A stretch of DNA of 9,779 bases from contig JADZBY010000001.1 of assembly GCA_020851855.1 (NCBI GenBank), positions 1-9,779 of the forward strand. Reading direction: 5' to 3'. A model generated the notes under the pieces. That model saw only the letters and a list, made by a program, of their open reading frames with translations. It was not told where the DNA came from and made no database searches. The stretch comes from Anaerolineae bacterium. Its GTDB lineage: Bacteria; Chloroflexota; Anaerolineae; Aggregatilineales; UBA2796. The position numbers were made by a program, and so were the translations under genes. Shown here one piece after another: positions 1 through 6,745 of this stretch; positions within the stretch are counted from its first letter, which is position 1, and each line of letters starts with the position of its first letter.

Positions 1-32
1 GTTCTGGCCCGCCGCGTGCGGGCTGGTTGGTT

Positions 33-623
33 ATGTATACTCCGCACCTTGAGACAGAACGCCTCGTTGTCCGGCCCTACAGCAGTGTGGACCTCAAAGC
101 GCGCCACCGCCTGCACCGGGAGTGCTTCGGCACGGACGAATCGCCGGACGCCACGCGCCACTGGCTGGAGTGGACGCTGGCTGCCTACCGCGAGCTGGCC
201 CGCCTGTACCAGCCGCCCTACGCCGACTACGCCATCGTGCTGAAATCCACGCGGCAGGTGATCGGCGGCGTTGGACTCGTGCCGTCCGTCGTCCCGTGGG
301 CCACCCTGGAGACGGACCCCGGCGAAGGCCATCCACGCCACGAGTTCATCTCGCCCGAATTTGGCCTGTTCTGGGCGGTCCTGCCCGAATACCAGCGCAA
401 AGGGTATGCCACCGAAGCGGCCAGCGTCTTCGTGCGCTGGATTTTCGACATGCTCATGCCGCGCCGCATCGTGGCCAGCACGGAGTACGAGAATCTCGCC
501 TCACAGCGCGTCATGCGCAACCTGGGCATGACCGTCCGCGAGAATCCTTTCCGCCAGCCGCCCTGGTTTCAGGTGCTGGGCGTGCTGGATAACCCGGCGG
601 CGATGCGGGCAGAAGGCACGTGA
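33..623 (+). CDS. GNAT-family N-acetyltransferase, RimJ/RimL-like
   Basis: Predicted acetyl-CoA-dependent N-acetyltransferase of 196 residues, the usual length for the Acetyltransf_3 (RimJ/RimL) group. Its N-terminus LETERLVVRPYS (residues 6-17) is the first strand typical of that group. The acetyl-CoA pyrophosphate loop (motif A) is QRKGYATEA at residues 121-129, preceded by the strand EFGLFWAVLPEY. Motif B is ENLASQRVMRNLGM at residues 153-166, where Asn154 and the closing LGM are characteristic. I chose ATG at 33 because it places the conserved first strand right after the start; TTG at 27 is in frame, no in-frame stop separates it from the window edge, and no clear ribosome site is visible. 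Substrate cannot be told: family members acetylate ribosomal protein N-termini, amino acids, antibiotics or other small amines. The downstream gene is convergent, so this gene is transcribed alone or with something left of the window. The fold assignment is secure; the role is unknown. Confidence 0.88.
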   Translation: MYTPHLETERLVVRPYSSVDLKARHRLHRECFGTDESPDATRHWLEWTLAAYRELARLYQPPYADYAIVLKSTRQVIGGVGLVPSVVPWATLETDPGEGHPRHEFISPEFGLFWAVLPEYQRKGYATEAASVFVRWIFDMLMPRRIVASTEYENLASQRVMRNLGMTVRENPFRQPPWFQVLGVLDNPAAMRAEGT

Positions 624-962
624 AGTGACAGTGGGCTTTTCTGACTTCTGACCCTCACTCCCTCGGCACAGGCTGGCTGCGATCTGTATCTGTTACCCCT
701 CGCTATGAGAAAAAGGTGCTGGGGAGCTATCGCATCAAAGCGTCCTCACCCCCCGCCCCTCTCCATGCCCGTCACCCCCAGAGAGGACCCCCGACGGCAT
801 GAAGAGGGGAGATCGCCTGGCTTGCTGGCGCGTTCTTTCCCCCCTCTCCACGCCGAGTACAGCGTAGAGAGGGGGCAGGGGGTGAGGCGCTTTCCTGCCG
901 CCTGCATCAGTCCGCACTTTTGAAGCGATTGCCCCGGTTGGGTTGGGGTCTGCAGGCGTGCC
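624..962. other. Gene-free convergent intergenic region
   Basis: This stretch lies between the stop codons of the acetyltransferase and the TPR gene, which converge here. Most of it is the 744-887 repeat element, annotated separately. The left 120 bases hold no credible gene or classical terminator with a T-run. The string ccctcactccc near 651-661 resembles the end of the repeat family found at 5140 and could be a remnant. Short open frames across the repeat are low-complexity translations of the palindromes. Confidence 0.6.
744..887. repeat. 144-bp palindromic repeat element (same family as 5140-5383)
   Basis: The element is bounded by a perfect 10-bp terminal inverted repeat, cctcaccccc (744-753) and gggggtgagg (878-887). 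Inside are two hairpins. The first pairs 756-769 with 796-809 at 13 of 14 positions; the second pairs 841-853 with 862-874 at 12 of 13. Both arms begin with cccctctcc. The spacer contains cctggctt, which also occurs in the spacers of the two repeats near 5140 and 5273. Terminus, hairpin, spacer, hairpin, terminus is the same order in all three, so I treat them as one family of short non-coding elements. No transposase is nearby, and no target-site duplication was recognised. Lying between convergent genes, its hairpins could stop transcription from either side. Confidence 0.75.
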
Positions 963-2144
963 CTAATTGGGAAAATACGTGATCTGCGGCGGGAATTGAA
1001 GCTGCCAGCGCCCTTCGAGCACGCCCAGCCACTCGCGCGATTGGCGGCTGTATTCCGGCGCGTCTTCCTGCATGCTGCGCTGTAACGCAGCCAGCCACGC
1101 CCGCATGTCGCGCTCGTCCTGCGTAATCAGGTAACGCCGCCCGAAACACACAGCGCGCAGCCAATGGTATTTGCCCTCGTCTTCGGCGGTTGGCGCGCGC
1201 TCGGCAGCTCGCAGGAAGTCTTCCGCCGCCTGGAAATGATCGCCCCGGCTGCGATACACGAAGGCGCGGCGCAGATAGCCCAGCTTGCGGTCCGGCTGGA
1301 GTGGAATGGCGCGCGTGTAGCTGTGCAGGGCGTTGTCCAGGTCCTTGAGCTTGTCCTCATACAGCCAGCCAGCGGCTACCAGGGCATTGTAGCGCGTCTC
1401 GGCGGGCAATTCGTCGGCGGTCAGGGCCTGCAACGCGCTCAGGCTGCGCTCGTAGTCGCGCAGGCGGGCGTAAAGCTGCGCCATCTCGAACTGCGCGGCC
1501 ACCCACTCCGGGCTGCCATGCAGGCTGGTGCGCGGTTGGGCCTCGTCGCTGTGCAGGCCACGGTAACTGTACAGACGCGCCCGCGCCCGGCGCGCTTCCG
1601 GGTCATGCGGGGCAACGCGCACGGCCTGTTCGGCGTCGTGGATGGCCAGATCAAGCTGGCCGAGGCCCGCATAGGCCGCGCCGCGCACGATGTAGCCGCT
1701 GGACAGGTGCGGCGCAAGCTCCAGCGCCCGGCTGGCAGCCTGCAAGGCGTCGGGAAACTGCTCGCGCAGGATGTGATCGCGGGCCGTGACCAGCAGCTGA
1801 CGCGCCTCGACGCCTGGCTGTGTGAGCGCCAGCATCCCACCGACCGCCACCAGCGCCGGGCTGAGCACAGCGGCGACAATGCGCAGCGGTCCGGGCAGCC
1901 CCAGGGCCAGCACGAAGGCCAGCGCGCCCAGCGCAAACGCGCCACGGCTCATCCGAATCATTTGCCGGGCGTCGAGGCGGGCAAGTCGTCGTTCCAGGGC
2001 GGCGCGTTTCGTCCAGGCGGGTCGGTAACGGTCCACCAGCATTCCTCGCGGCGTTCGGTAGCCGGGCAGATAGTACAGGTTGTAGCGTCCCGCGATTATT
2101 CTGGCAAGCGCCGACAGGACCATTTTTCTGCGCGCTTTGCCCAC
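963..2144 (-). CDS. Membrane-anchored TPR-repeat protein
   Basis: A protein of about 393 residues, counted from GTG at 2144. A basic N-terminus (KARRKMVLSALARII) and a Tyr/Arg-rich stretch lead to two hydrophobic segments, near residues 68-85 (GAFALGALAFVLALGLPG) and 88-107 (RIVAAVLSPALVAVGGMLAL), a likely membrane hairpin. From about residue 112 to 330 the protein is helical and repetitive, with recognisable tetratricopeptide units such as the one with FPDALQAASRALELAPH, the following GAAYAGLGQLDLAIHDAEQAVRVAP, then LDNALHSYTRAIPLQPD and HFQAAEDFLRAAERAP. TPRs bind partner proteins, so a scaffold role at the membrane is likely; the partner is unknown. The start is uncertain: GTG 2144 has GGAG four bases upstream, ATG 2123 lacks a ribosome site, and TTG 2177 would lie inside the likely promoter of the divergent peptidase gene. 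No catalytic motif is seen. Confidence 0.82.
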   Translation of the reverse strand: MGKARRKMVLSALARIIAGRYNLYYLPGYRTPRGMLVDRYRPAWTKRAALERRLARLDARQMIRMSRGAFALGALAFVLALGLPGPLRIVAAVLSPALVAVGGMLALTQPGVEARQLLVTARDHILREQFPDALQAASRALELAPHLSSGYIVRGAAYAGLGQLDLAIHDAEQAVRVAPHDPEARRARARLYSYRGLHSDEAQPRTSLHGSPEWVAAQFEMAQLYARLRDYERSLSALQALTADELPAETRYNALVAAGWLYEDKLKDLDNALHSYTRAIPLQPDRKLGYLRRAFVYRSRGDHFQAAEDFLRAAERAPTAEDEGKYHWLRAVCFGRRYLITQDERDMRAWLAALQRSMQEDAPEYSRQSREWLGVLEGRWQLQFPPQITYFPN

Positions 2145-2171
2145 GACTCTCCGCCCGCGATGACCTCGTCG

Positions 2172-2200
2172 TTGCAACTCGCGCCGCTATCAGGTACAAC
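2172..2200 (+). promoter_or_regulatory. Candidate sigma-70-like promoter for the M23 peptidase gene
   Basis: TTGCAA (2172-2177) and TACAAC (2195-2200) are separated by exactly 17 bases. Each matches 4 of 6 positions of the -35 and -10 consensus. Transcription would start near 2207, giving a leader of about 55 bases before ATG 2263. It lies in the divergent gap with the TPR gene. Sequence match only. Confidence 0.4.
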
Positions 2201-2249
2201 GTTGCCGTGTGTGTCCGGTATGGCTGAGTTGTCCGTTCCTCAAGTGGGC

Positions 2250-2255
2250 GGGGAG
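2250..2255 (+). promoter_or_regulatory. Ribosome binding site fixing the M23 peptidase start
   Basis: GGGGAG sits 7 bases before ATG 2263. It favours that start over GTG 2209, which is in frame but would put 18 extra residues before the signal peptide. Confidence 0.7.
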
Positions 2256-2262
2256 TCGCGGC

Positions 2263-3891
2263 ATGGTGAGCTTCCGCAACACAGGCTCTCGCTTGATACG
2301 CTTCCGGCAATATGGCGCGCTTCTCTTCGGGCTGATTCTGCTGCTGCCCGGCGCGGCGATTCCCTCTGCACAGGCGCAGGTGCAGCAGGACTGCGGCATC
2401 GTGGACGCCCTCGACTACCCGATGGACGGCGTGAGCATCGAGCACGACGATTTCGGCATGTACCGGGGCATTTTCAACGGCTACCATACCGGCATGGACT
2501 TCGCCTTCGGGCGCGGCGGCGAGCCGGTGCGGGCGGCGGCGCGTGGCCGGGTGACGTTCAGCGATCCCGAAGGCTGGGACACGGAAAAGGGCGTCGTGGT
2601 CATCGAGCACCTGTTCCCGGACGGCAGCACGGTGTTCACCCTGTACGGGCACATGGAAGAATTGAACGGCCACCGCTTTCCCCGCGTGGGCGACTGCGTG
2701 ACGCGCGGGCAGATCATCGGCGCGATTGGCAACCCATCGCAGAGCGCCCGCCATCTGCACTACGAAATCCGCCGGATGCGCGCCAGCACGGGCGGCCCCG
2801 GCTACTCGGCCACCGATCCGCTCGATAGCGGCTGGATGCACCCCATTGAGTTCACCGAGCGCTGGCGGCTGAGGCTCAACCCGGCGTTCCGCAACGTGAT
2901 GACGGCCAGCGGCGCGCCGCTCGCGCCGGCGCTGTGGCTGCCTGACGGCGGCGCGGTGTTTTTCTCCAATTACCAGATCGAACAACAGAACGTGCTCAGC
3001 CAGTCGCTCTGGAAGCTGAGCGTGCGCGGCCTGGTGGGCGTGGTCCGGCTGCCCGACGGGCGCATCCTGGGCCGCACCGACGCCGACCAAATCATCCTGT
3101 TCCAGGATGGGCGCTTTGTGGCGTCGTGGCAGGCCGGGACGGCGCTCGCCAGCCCGCCCATGTTGCTGGGTTCGGGCGTTGTGTTCCTGACCCAGGACAA
3201 CCGGCTGATCAGCTACGACGTGGCGGGTACAGCGCTCTGGCAGACCGAGCCGCTGGGCGATTACGTGGAGCGCTACGTCGTCTCCGGGGAGCGTATCGCG
3301 CTGACCGGCACGCACCAGGGCGCACACCGGCTGTGGGTCGTCGACGCGGCGGGGCAACGGGCCTACGAAGCCGCCGCGCCGATGCCCGTCGTGCCCTTCC
3401 GCGCGCCCGACGGCAGTTTCCTGATCCTGGTCGCCGGGCAGGTGAACATCCTCGACGGCGCGCTCAATCTGCGCCTGCTGTTCGATACCGGCTTGCCGTT
3501 GAGCCGGAGCAGCCAGGCGGCGCTGGATAACCAGGGCAACGTGCTGATCTATCCCGGTTACGGCGGTGAGGTGTACGCCTTCGCGGCGGACGGGACTCGG
3601 CGTTGGCAGACGCGGCTGCCATCCACGCCACACACGCCGCCGCTGCTCGCCGCCGGGCAGGGCTGTCTGGCGTATGTGCTCATGCCGGATGGCGCGCTGC
3701 TGGCCTACCGGGGCGAGAACGGCGCGTTGGGTGGCATGGCGGCGCTGTACGCGGGCGGTGAGCGCGAAACCCAGGCGGCGCGCACGCTAGAGGTGCTGCC
3801 CGGCGAGCAGGTGCGCTTTGCGGCGGGTTACCTTTCCACCGCGACGGTGGACGGCCCGACGCTGGGCGGTGTGGACAACTGCGGGGGCTAG
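2263..3891 (+). CDS. Secreted M23-family metallopeptidase with C-terminal PQQ-like beta-propeller region
   Basis: A 542-residue exported protein. Residues 1-38 form a signal peptide: basic start, hydrophobic YGALLFGLILLLPGAA, and a likely type I cleavage site after AQA. The M23 (LytM/lysostaphin) domain spans about 45-180 and keeps all expected residues: His75 and Asp79 in YHTGMD, His130 in LYGHME, and His164 and His166 in HLHYE. In this family His75, Asp79 and His166 bind zinc while the other two are catalytic, and members cut peptidoglycan cross-bridge peptides. Residues from about 200 to 515 form repeated beta-rich units such as LPDGRILGRTDADQIILFQDG, ISYDVAGTALWQTEPLG and VYAFAADGTRRWQTRLP, typical of PQQ-like or quinoprotein-type propellers. 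Four cysteines (44, 145, 468, 540) could form disulfides outside the cell. Preceded by GGGGAG at 2250-2255. The propeller may bind wall polymers or a protein; that is inference. Confidence 0.9.
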   Translation: MVSFRNTGSRLIRFRQYGALLFGLILLLPGAAIPSAQAQVQQDCGIVDALDYPMDGVSIEHDDFGMYRGIFNGYHTGMDFAFGRGGEPVRAAARGRVTFSDPEGWDTEKGVVVIEHLFPDGSTVFTLYGHMEELNGHRFPRVGDCVTRGQIIGAIGNPSQSARHLHYEIRRMRASTGGPGYSATDPLDSGWMHPIEFTERWRLRLNPAFRNVMTASGAPLAPALWLPDGGAVFFSNYQIEQQNVLSQSLWKLSVRGLVGVVRLPDGRILGRTDADQIILFQDGRFVASWQAGTALASPPMLLGSGVVFLTQDNRLISYDVAGTALWQTEPLGDYVERYVVSGERIALTGTHQGAHRLWVVDAAGQRAYEAAAPMPVVPFRAPDGSFLILVAGQVNILDGALNLRLLFDTGLPLSRSSQAALDNQGNVLIYPGYGGEVYAFAADGTRRWQTRLPSTPHTPPLLAAGQGCLAYVLMPDGALLAYRGENGALGGMAALYAGGERETQAARTLEVLPGEQVRFAAGYLSTATVDGPTLGGVDNCGG

Positions 3892-3908
3892 CCGTACAGG
3901 GCTATCTC

Positions 3909-5114
3909 TCAATTCCCGCGTGGGCTGACTGTTGCGCCGAGCGTCACCGGCGTGCTCAACGGCTGACCATCGCGCACGATGTTGAGCTGCACCGTGTCGC
4001 CGGGCTGGTAGTTTTCCTCAAGCACAACCAGCAGATCGTTGCGGGTCGCGACGGCGCGCCCTTCGACGCCCACGATGATGTCACCGCCGGAAAAGACCCA
4101 GCCGCGCCGCCCGCGTGAAATCGTTGTCGGCTGCAAACCGGCCTGCGCTGCTGGCCCGCCCGCTTCTAGCTCCGTGATGAGCAGCCCACGTTTCGGCCCG
4201 CTGCTGCTGGGGTTGACTTCCGAGCCGAGTTCGACGGTGGACACGCCGAGTGTGGGGTGCGGATAGCGGCCTTGCTCGATGAGCACCGGCACGACGCGCT
4301 TTATCACGTTCGACGGCACGGCAAAGCCGATGCCCACCGATCCGCCGCTCGTCGAGCTGATGGCCGTATTCACGCCGATGACGCGCCCGCGCAGGTCGAG
4401 AAGCGGCCCGCCGGAGTTGCCGGGGTTGATGGCGGCGTCGGTTTGGATGGCCTGCCCGATGATTGCGCCGCTCTCCAGCTCAACGCGGCGGCCCAGCGCG
4501 CTGACCAGCCCGGTAGTCAGCGTGCGATCCAGGCCGAACGGGTTGCCGATGGCCGCCACGGACTGCCCGACCTGCACGCGGTCCGAGTCGCCCATCTCCA
4601 GCGGCGTGAGCGTGCCGGGCGGCGCGTCGATCTGCAAGACCGCCAGATCGTAGTACTCGTCGTAGCCCTTGATCTGTGCGGGCAGCGTGCTGCCGTCGGA
4701 TAGGATCACGTCGACCGCATCCGCGCCGCTCACCACGTGGAAATTGGTCAGGATCAGGCCCTCGGCGGCGATGACGAAGCCGGAGCCGGTTCCTTCACGC
4801 GGGACGGTCCCCCGGAACATGTCGAAGGATGACGCCGTGCTGGCGACGTGCACTACCGAGCGGTTGATCCGGTCGTAGAGGTTGATGACCACCTGATCGC
4901 GCGCCTCAAGCTCTTGAAAGAGGCTCTCCGGCACGGCGGTGGCGGTCGGGGGCGGCGGCAGCGGCGTGGGCTGGCCGGCATCCTGACCGAGCGCCATGTC
5001 GCGCCCACCCAGGACGAGCCAGGCGAAGATCAGCACCCCACCCACGAACACGCCGGTCATGAACAGGGCGAACAGGTTGAAGACACGCACGAGCCAGCCG
5101 CCGCGACCGCTCAC
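3909..5114 (-). CDS. HtrA/DegP-type serine protease (S1C) with membrane anchor and PDZ domain
   Basis: A 401-residue protease. Residues 11-35 (VFNLFALFMTGVFVGGVLIFAWLVL) form one N-terminal membrane anchor, followed by a Pro/Thr-rich linker (48-62) and a short predicted helix. The trypsin-like domain spans about 75-285, with the triad His126 (ILTNFHVVSGAD), Asp156 (YDLAVLQID) and Ser234 (INPGNSGGPLLD) complete. A single PDZ domain follows at about 288-395, with the substrate-groove region GLLITELEAGGPAAQAGL. HtrA proteins degrade or refold damaged extracytoplasmic proteins, with the PDZ recognising C-termini. A single PDZ plus one membrane segment matches the DegS or gram-positive HtrA layout rather than two-PDZ DegP. 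Start is GTG 5114 because GGGAG (5124-5128) lies 9 bases upstream. The stop is 17 bases from that of the convergent M23 gene. The repeat pair begins only 25 bases upstream of the start, and no promoter is legible there. Confidence 0.93.
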   Translation of the reverse strand: MSGRGGWLVRVFNLFALFMTGVFVGGVLIFAWLVLGGRDMALGQDAGQPTPLPPPPTATAVPESLFQELEARDQVVINLYDRINRSVVHVASTASSFDMFRGTVPREGTGSGFVIAAEGLILTNFHVVSGADAVDVILSDGSTLPAQIKGYDEYYDLAVLQIDAPPGTLTPLEMGDSDRVQVGQSVAAIGNPFGLDRTLTTGLVSALGRRVELESGAIIGQAIQTDAAINPGNSGGPLLDLRGRVIGVNTAISSTSGGSVGIGFAVPSNVIKRVVPVLIEQGRYPHPTLGVSTVELGSEVNPSSSGPKRGLLITELEAGGPAAQAGLQPTTISRGRRGWVFSGGDIIVGVEGRAVATRNDLLVVLEENYQPGDTVQLNIVRDGQPLSTPVTLGATVSPRGN

Positions 5115-5123
5115 GTCAGCACA

Positions 5124-5128
5124 CTCCC
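5124..5128 (-). promoter_or_regulatory. Ribosome binding site supporting the GTG start of the HtrA gene
   Basis: GGGAG on the minus strand lies 9 bases before GTG 5114. No competing ATG precedes the membrane segment; the first internal ATG falls inside it. Confidence 0.6.
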
Positions 5129-5139
5129 GGTGAGAATAC

Positions 5140-5250
5140 CCTCACTCCCCCGACCCCTCTCTCCCTCAAGGCGAGAGGGGAGAAAACCGGCGAAGTCCCT
5201 GGCTTCCCCACCCCTCTCCATGAGGGAGAGGGGCCGGGGTGAGGGTTTGC
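5140..5250. repeat. 111-bp palindromic repeat element, copy 1
   Basis: First of two direct copies offset by 133 bases. The ends form a short inverted repeat: cctcac at 5140-5145 and gtgagg at 5239-5244. Hairpin one is an 8-bp perfect stem, cccctctc (5154-5161) with gagagggg (5173-5180). Hairpin two is a 9-bp perfect stem, cccctctcc (5211-5219) with ggagagggg (5225-5233), loop atgag. The spacer contains cctggctt. It starts 25 bases upstream of the HtrA start codon, so it lies in or replaces that gene's promoter region. Confidence 0.85.
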
Positions 5251-5272
5251 AGACACATTCTCGTTCGATCAA

Positions 5273-5383
5273 CCTCACTTCCCCGACCCCTCTCTCCCTC
5301 AAGGCGAGAGGGGAGAAGACCGGCGAAGTCCCTGGTTTCCCCACCCCTCTCCATGAGGGAGAGGGGCCGGGGTGAGGGTTTGC
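5273..5383. repeat. 111-bp palindromic repeat element, copy 2
   Basis: Same orientation as copy 1 and identical except at three positions (5280, 5318 and 5336, all transitions relative to copy 1). Both hairpins are intact. The 22-base sequence between the copies (5251-5272) is unrelated to the repeat. Such high identity means a recent duplication, or homogenisation between the copies. Confidence 0.85.
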
Positions 5384-5413
5384 CGGCGCACTCCACATTC
5401 GGATCGTGATGGC

Positions 5414-5474
5414 GGGCGCGTCACGACGCGCCCCTACACGGTGCGGCGCTGTAGGGGCGGCTCGCGAGCCGCCC
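5414..5474. repeat. Nested GC-rich palindrome cluster, second repeat family
   Basis: Three inverted repeats interlock here. gggcgcgt (5414-5421) pairs with acgcgccc (5426-5433). cccctaca (5431-5438) pairs with tgtagggg (5450-5457). Positions 5455-5474 form a perfect 20-bp palindrome centred on ctcgcgag. The gtagggg motif facing a GC palindrome on each side looks like a short dispersed intergenic repeat, distinct from the 111-bp family. It lies about 70 bases downstream of the HPPD stop and could act as a transcript-end hairpin, but there is no T-run. Confidence 0.7.
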
Positions 5475-5541
5475 GAACCCTGTCCGATCCGGCCCCGACG
5501 TCCCGACCTTCATCAGGACAATCCGGGGGTGAGGGGTCCGC

Positions 5542-6669
5542 CTACAGATTGCCGCGCTTTTCCTGTTCGCGCTCGATGGCCTCGAACAGCGCCTTGAAGT
5601 TGCCCTTGCCGAACCCGCGCGAGCCATGCCGCTCGATGATCTCAAAGAAGAGTGTGGGCCGGTCCACCACGGGCTGCGAGAAAATCTGAAGCAAGTAGCC
5701 TTCCTCGTCGCGGTCTACCAGCACGCCCAGCCGCGCCAGTTCGTCAATCGGCTCGTTGATGTGCCCGACGCGCTCGTGGAGTTGCTCGTAGTACGCGGGC
5801 GGCACTTTCAGGAAGCTGATGCCGTTTTCCTGAAGTTGGCTCACCGTGGCGACGATATCGTTGGTCGAGAGCGCAATGTGCTGCACGCCCGGCCCATAAT
5901 GGTAATCGAGATATTCCTGAATCTGGGACTTCTTGCGCCCTTCCGCCGGCTCGTTGATGGGGAATTTCACCTTGCCGGTCCCGTCCTGCATGACTTTGGA
6001 CATCAGCGCAGAGTATTCGGTTGAAATGTCCTGGTCGTCAAAGTGGATGAGCTGCGAGAAGCCCATCGTTTCGGCGAAGAACTGCACCCAGCGGTTCATC
6101 GCGCCCAACTCGACGTTGCCCACAATGTGATCGATGGCAGCCAACCCGACTCCGCGCGGCTTGCCCTGACCGGTGCGGCCATTCCCGGAGCCGTTGGCGT
6201 GCGGGTCGCTGACCGGCATGTAGCCGGGCGCGAACGCCCCGCGATAGTCGGAGCGGTCCACGAACTTGATGAGCGTATCGCCGTAGGCGCGGATAGCGGA
6301 GAAGCGCAGCACGCCGTTTTCGTCCTCACTCTGCGTGGGCGGAACGGCTCCCGTCGCGCCGCGCTGGATGGTTTCCCGGAAGGCGCTCGCCGCGTCCGGC
6401 ACTTCCAGGGCGATGACGGCGCAGCTATCGCCGTGCAGGTGGACGAAGCGCGCCATAGCCGAATCCGGGCCGAGCGGTGTGGACAGCGCCAGCCGGATTT
6501 GCCCCTGCTCCAGGACATAAGACGCCCGCTCGCGGTTGCGCGTCTCCAGCCCGCTGTAGCTCGTCAGGCTGAAGCCGAAGCCGGTACGGTAGAAGTGCGC
6601 GGCCTGCTTGGCATTTCCGACATACAACTCAAGGTGATCAATACGCTTGATGGGAAGAAAATCGTCCAT
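5542..6669 (-). CDS. hppD: 4-hydroxyphenylpyruvate dioxygenase (EC 1.13.11.27)
   Basis: A 375-residue non-haem iron enzyme that turns 4-hydroxyphenylpyruvate and oxygen into homogentisate and CO2, the second step of tyrosine degradation and the entry to homogentisate-derived quinones. Two vicinal-oxygen-chelate (glyoxalase-fold) halves are visible, about 10-140 and 178-345. The iron ligands are His181 (AIDHIVGNVE), His264 (GVQHIALSTNDI) and Glu343 (LFFEIIERHG). The C-terminal run RGFGKGNFKALFEAIEREQ caps the active site and is characteristic of HPPD; the related hydroxymandelate synthase is the main alternative and is less likely. ATG 6669 is chosen because MDDFLPIKRIDHLELYV is the family N-terminus and AAGGGG (6676-6681) lies 6 bases upstream; longer in-frame starts would run into the preceding gene. 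No homogentisate dioxygenase, transaminase or other pathway gene is in view. The gene follows the zinc-ribbon gene by 76 bases and has its own candidate promoter. Confidence 0.95.
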   Translation of the reverse strand: MDDFLPIKRIDHLELYVGNAKQAAHFYRTGFGFSLTSYSGLETRNRERASYVLEQGQIRLALSTPLGPDSAMARFVHLHGDSCAVIALEVPDAASAFRETIQRGATGAVPPTQSEDENGVLRFSAIRAYGDTLIKFVDRSDYRGAFAPGYMPVSDPHANGSGNGRTGQGKPRGVGLAAIDHIVGNVELGAMNRWVQFFAETMGFSQLIHFDDQDISTEYSALMSKVMQDGTGKVKFPINEPAEGRKKSQIQEYLDYHYGPGVQHIALSTNDIVATVSQLQENGISFLKVPPAYYEQLHERVGHINEPIDELARLGVLVDRDEEGYLLQIFSQPVVDRPTLFFEIIERHGSRGFGKGNFKALFEAIEREQEKRGNL

Positions 6670-6700
6670 TTCGCACCCCTTCCTTTCCTCTCTACGGATG

Positions 6701-6729
6701 ATTATGGACGATTTTAAGTAGATTGGCAC
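6701..6729 (-). promoter_or_regulatory. Candidate sigma-70-like promoter for hppD
   Basis: On the minus strand GTGCCA (6724-6729) and CATAAT (6701-6706) are 17 bases apart, matching 4 of 6 and 5 of 6 consensus positions. Transcription would start near 6694, about 25 bases before ATG 6669. It lies in the locally AT-rich 76-base gap after the zinc-ribbon gene, so hppD may be transcribed on its own. Confidence 0.5.
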
Positions 6730-6745
6730 ACGGGTGAGAGCAGAC

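Larger units (their letters stand above)
5115..5541. other. Gene-free region filled with repeats between HPPD and HtrA genes
   Basis: These 427 bases separate the HPPD stop from the HtrA start, both on the minus strand. They hold two 111-bp direct repeats (5140-5250 and 5273-5383) and a separate palindrome cluster (5414-5474). Near 5524-5536 the string cgggggtgagggg again resembles the ccggggtgaggg end of the repeat family and may be a fragment of another copy. Open frames here are translations of the repeats, not genes. Confidence 0.7.

Noticed and set aside
7..23. GC stem (gcccgc, loop cgcgt, gcgggc) at the left edge as a terminator of an upstream gene
   Set aside because: The stem is only 6 bp and is followed by tggttggtt rather than a T-run; the upstream gene is not visible.
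705..923. Small open frame between the acetyltransferase and TPR genes
   Set aside because: Most of it is translation of the palindromic repeat element at 744-887.
2124..2177. Longer TPR protein starting at TTG 2177
   Set aside because: It adds an Arg/Gly-rich extension without a ribosome site and overlaps the predicted -35 box of the divergent gene.
1164..2828. 554-codon open frame on the plus strand across the TPR gene and the start of the M23 gene
   Set aside because: It is antisense to the TPR gene and out of frame with the M23 gene, has low-complexity Gln/Arg/Ala-rich sequence and no domain, and is explained by high GC at third codon positions.
1651..3633. 660-codon open frame on the minus strand opposite the M23 gene
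   Set aside because: It overlaps two well-supported genes and reads as His/Arg/Ala-rich shadow sequence without recognisable motifs.
5140..5383. CRISPR array
   Set aside because: There are only two units of 111 bp with a 22-base gap, each internally palindromic, and no cas gene is present.
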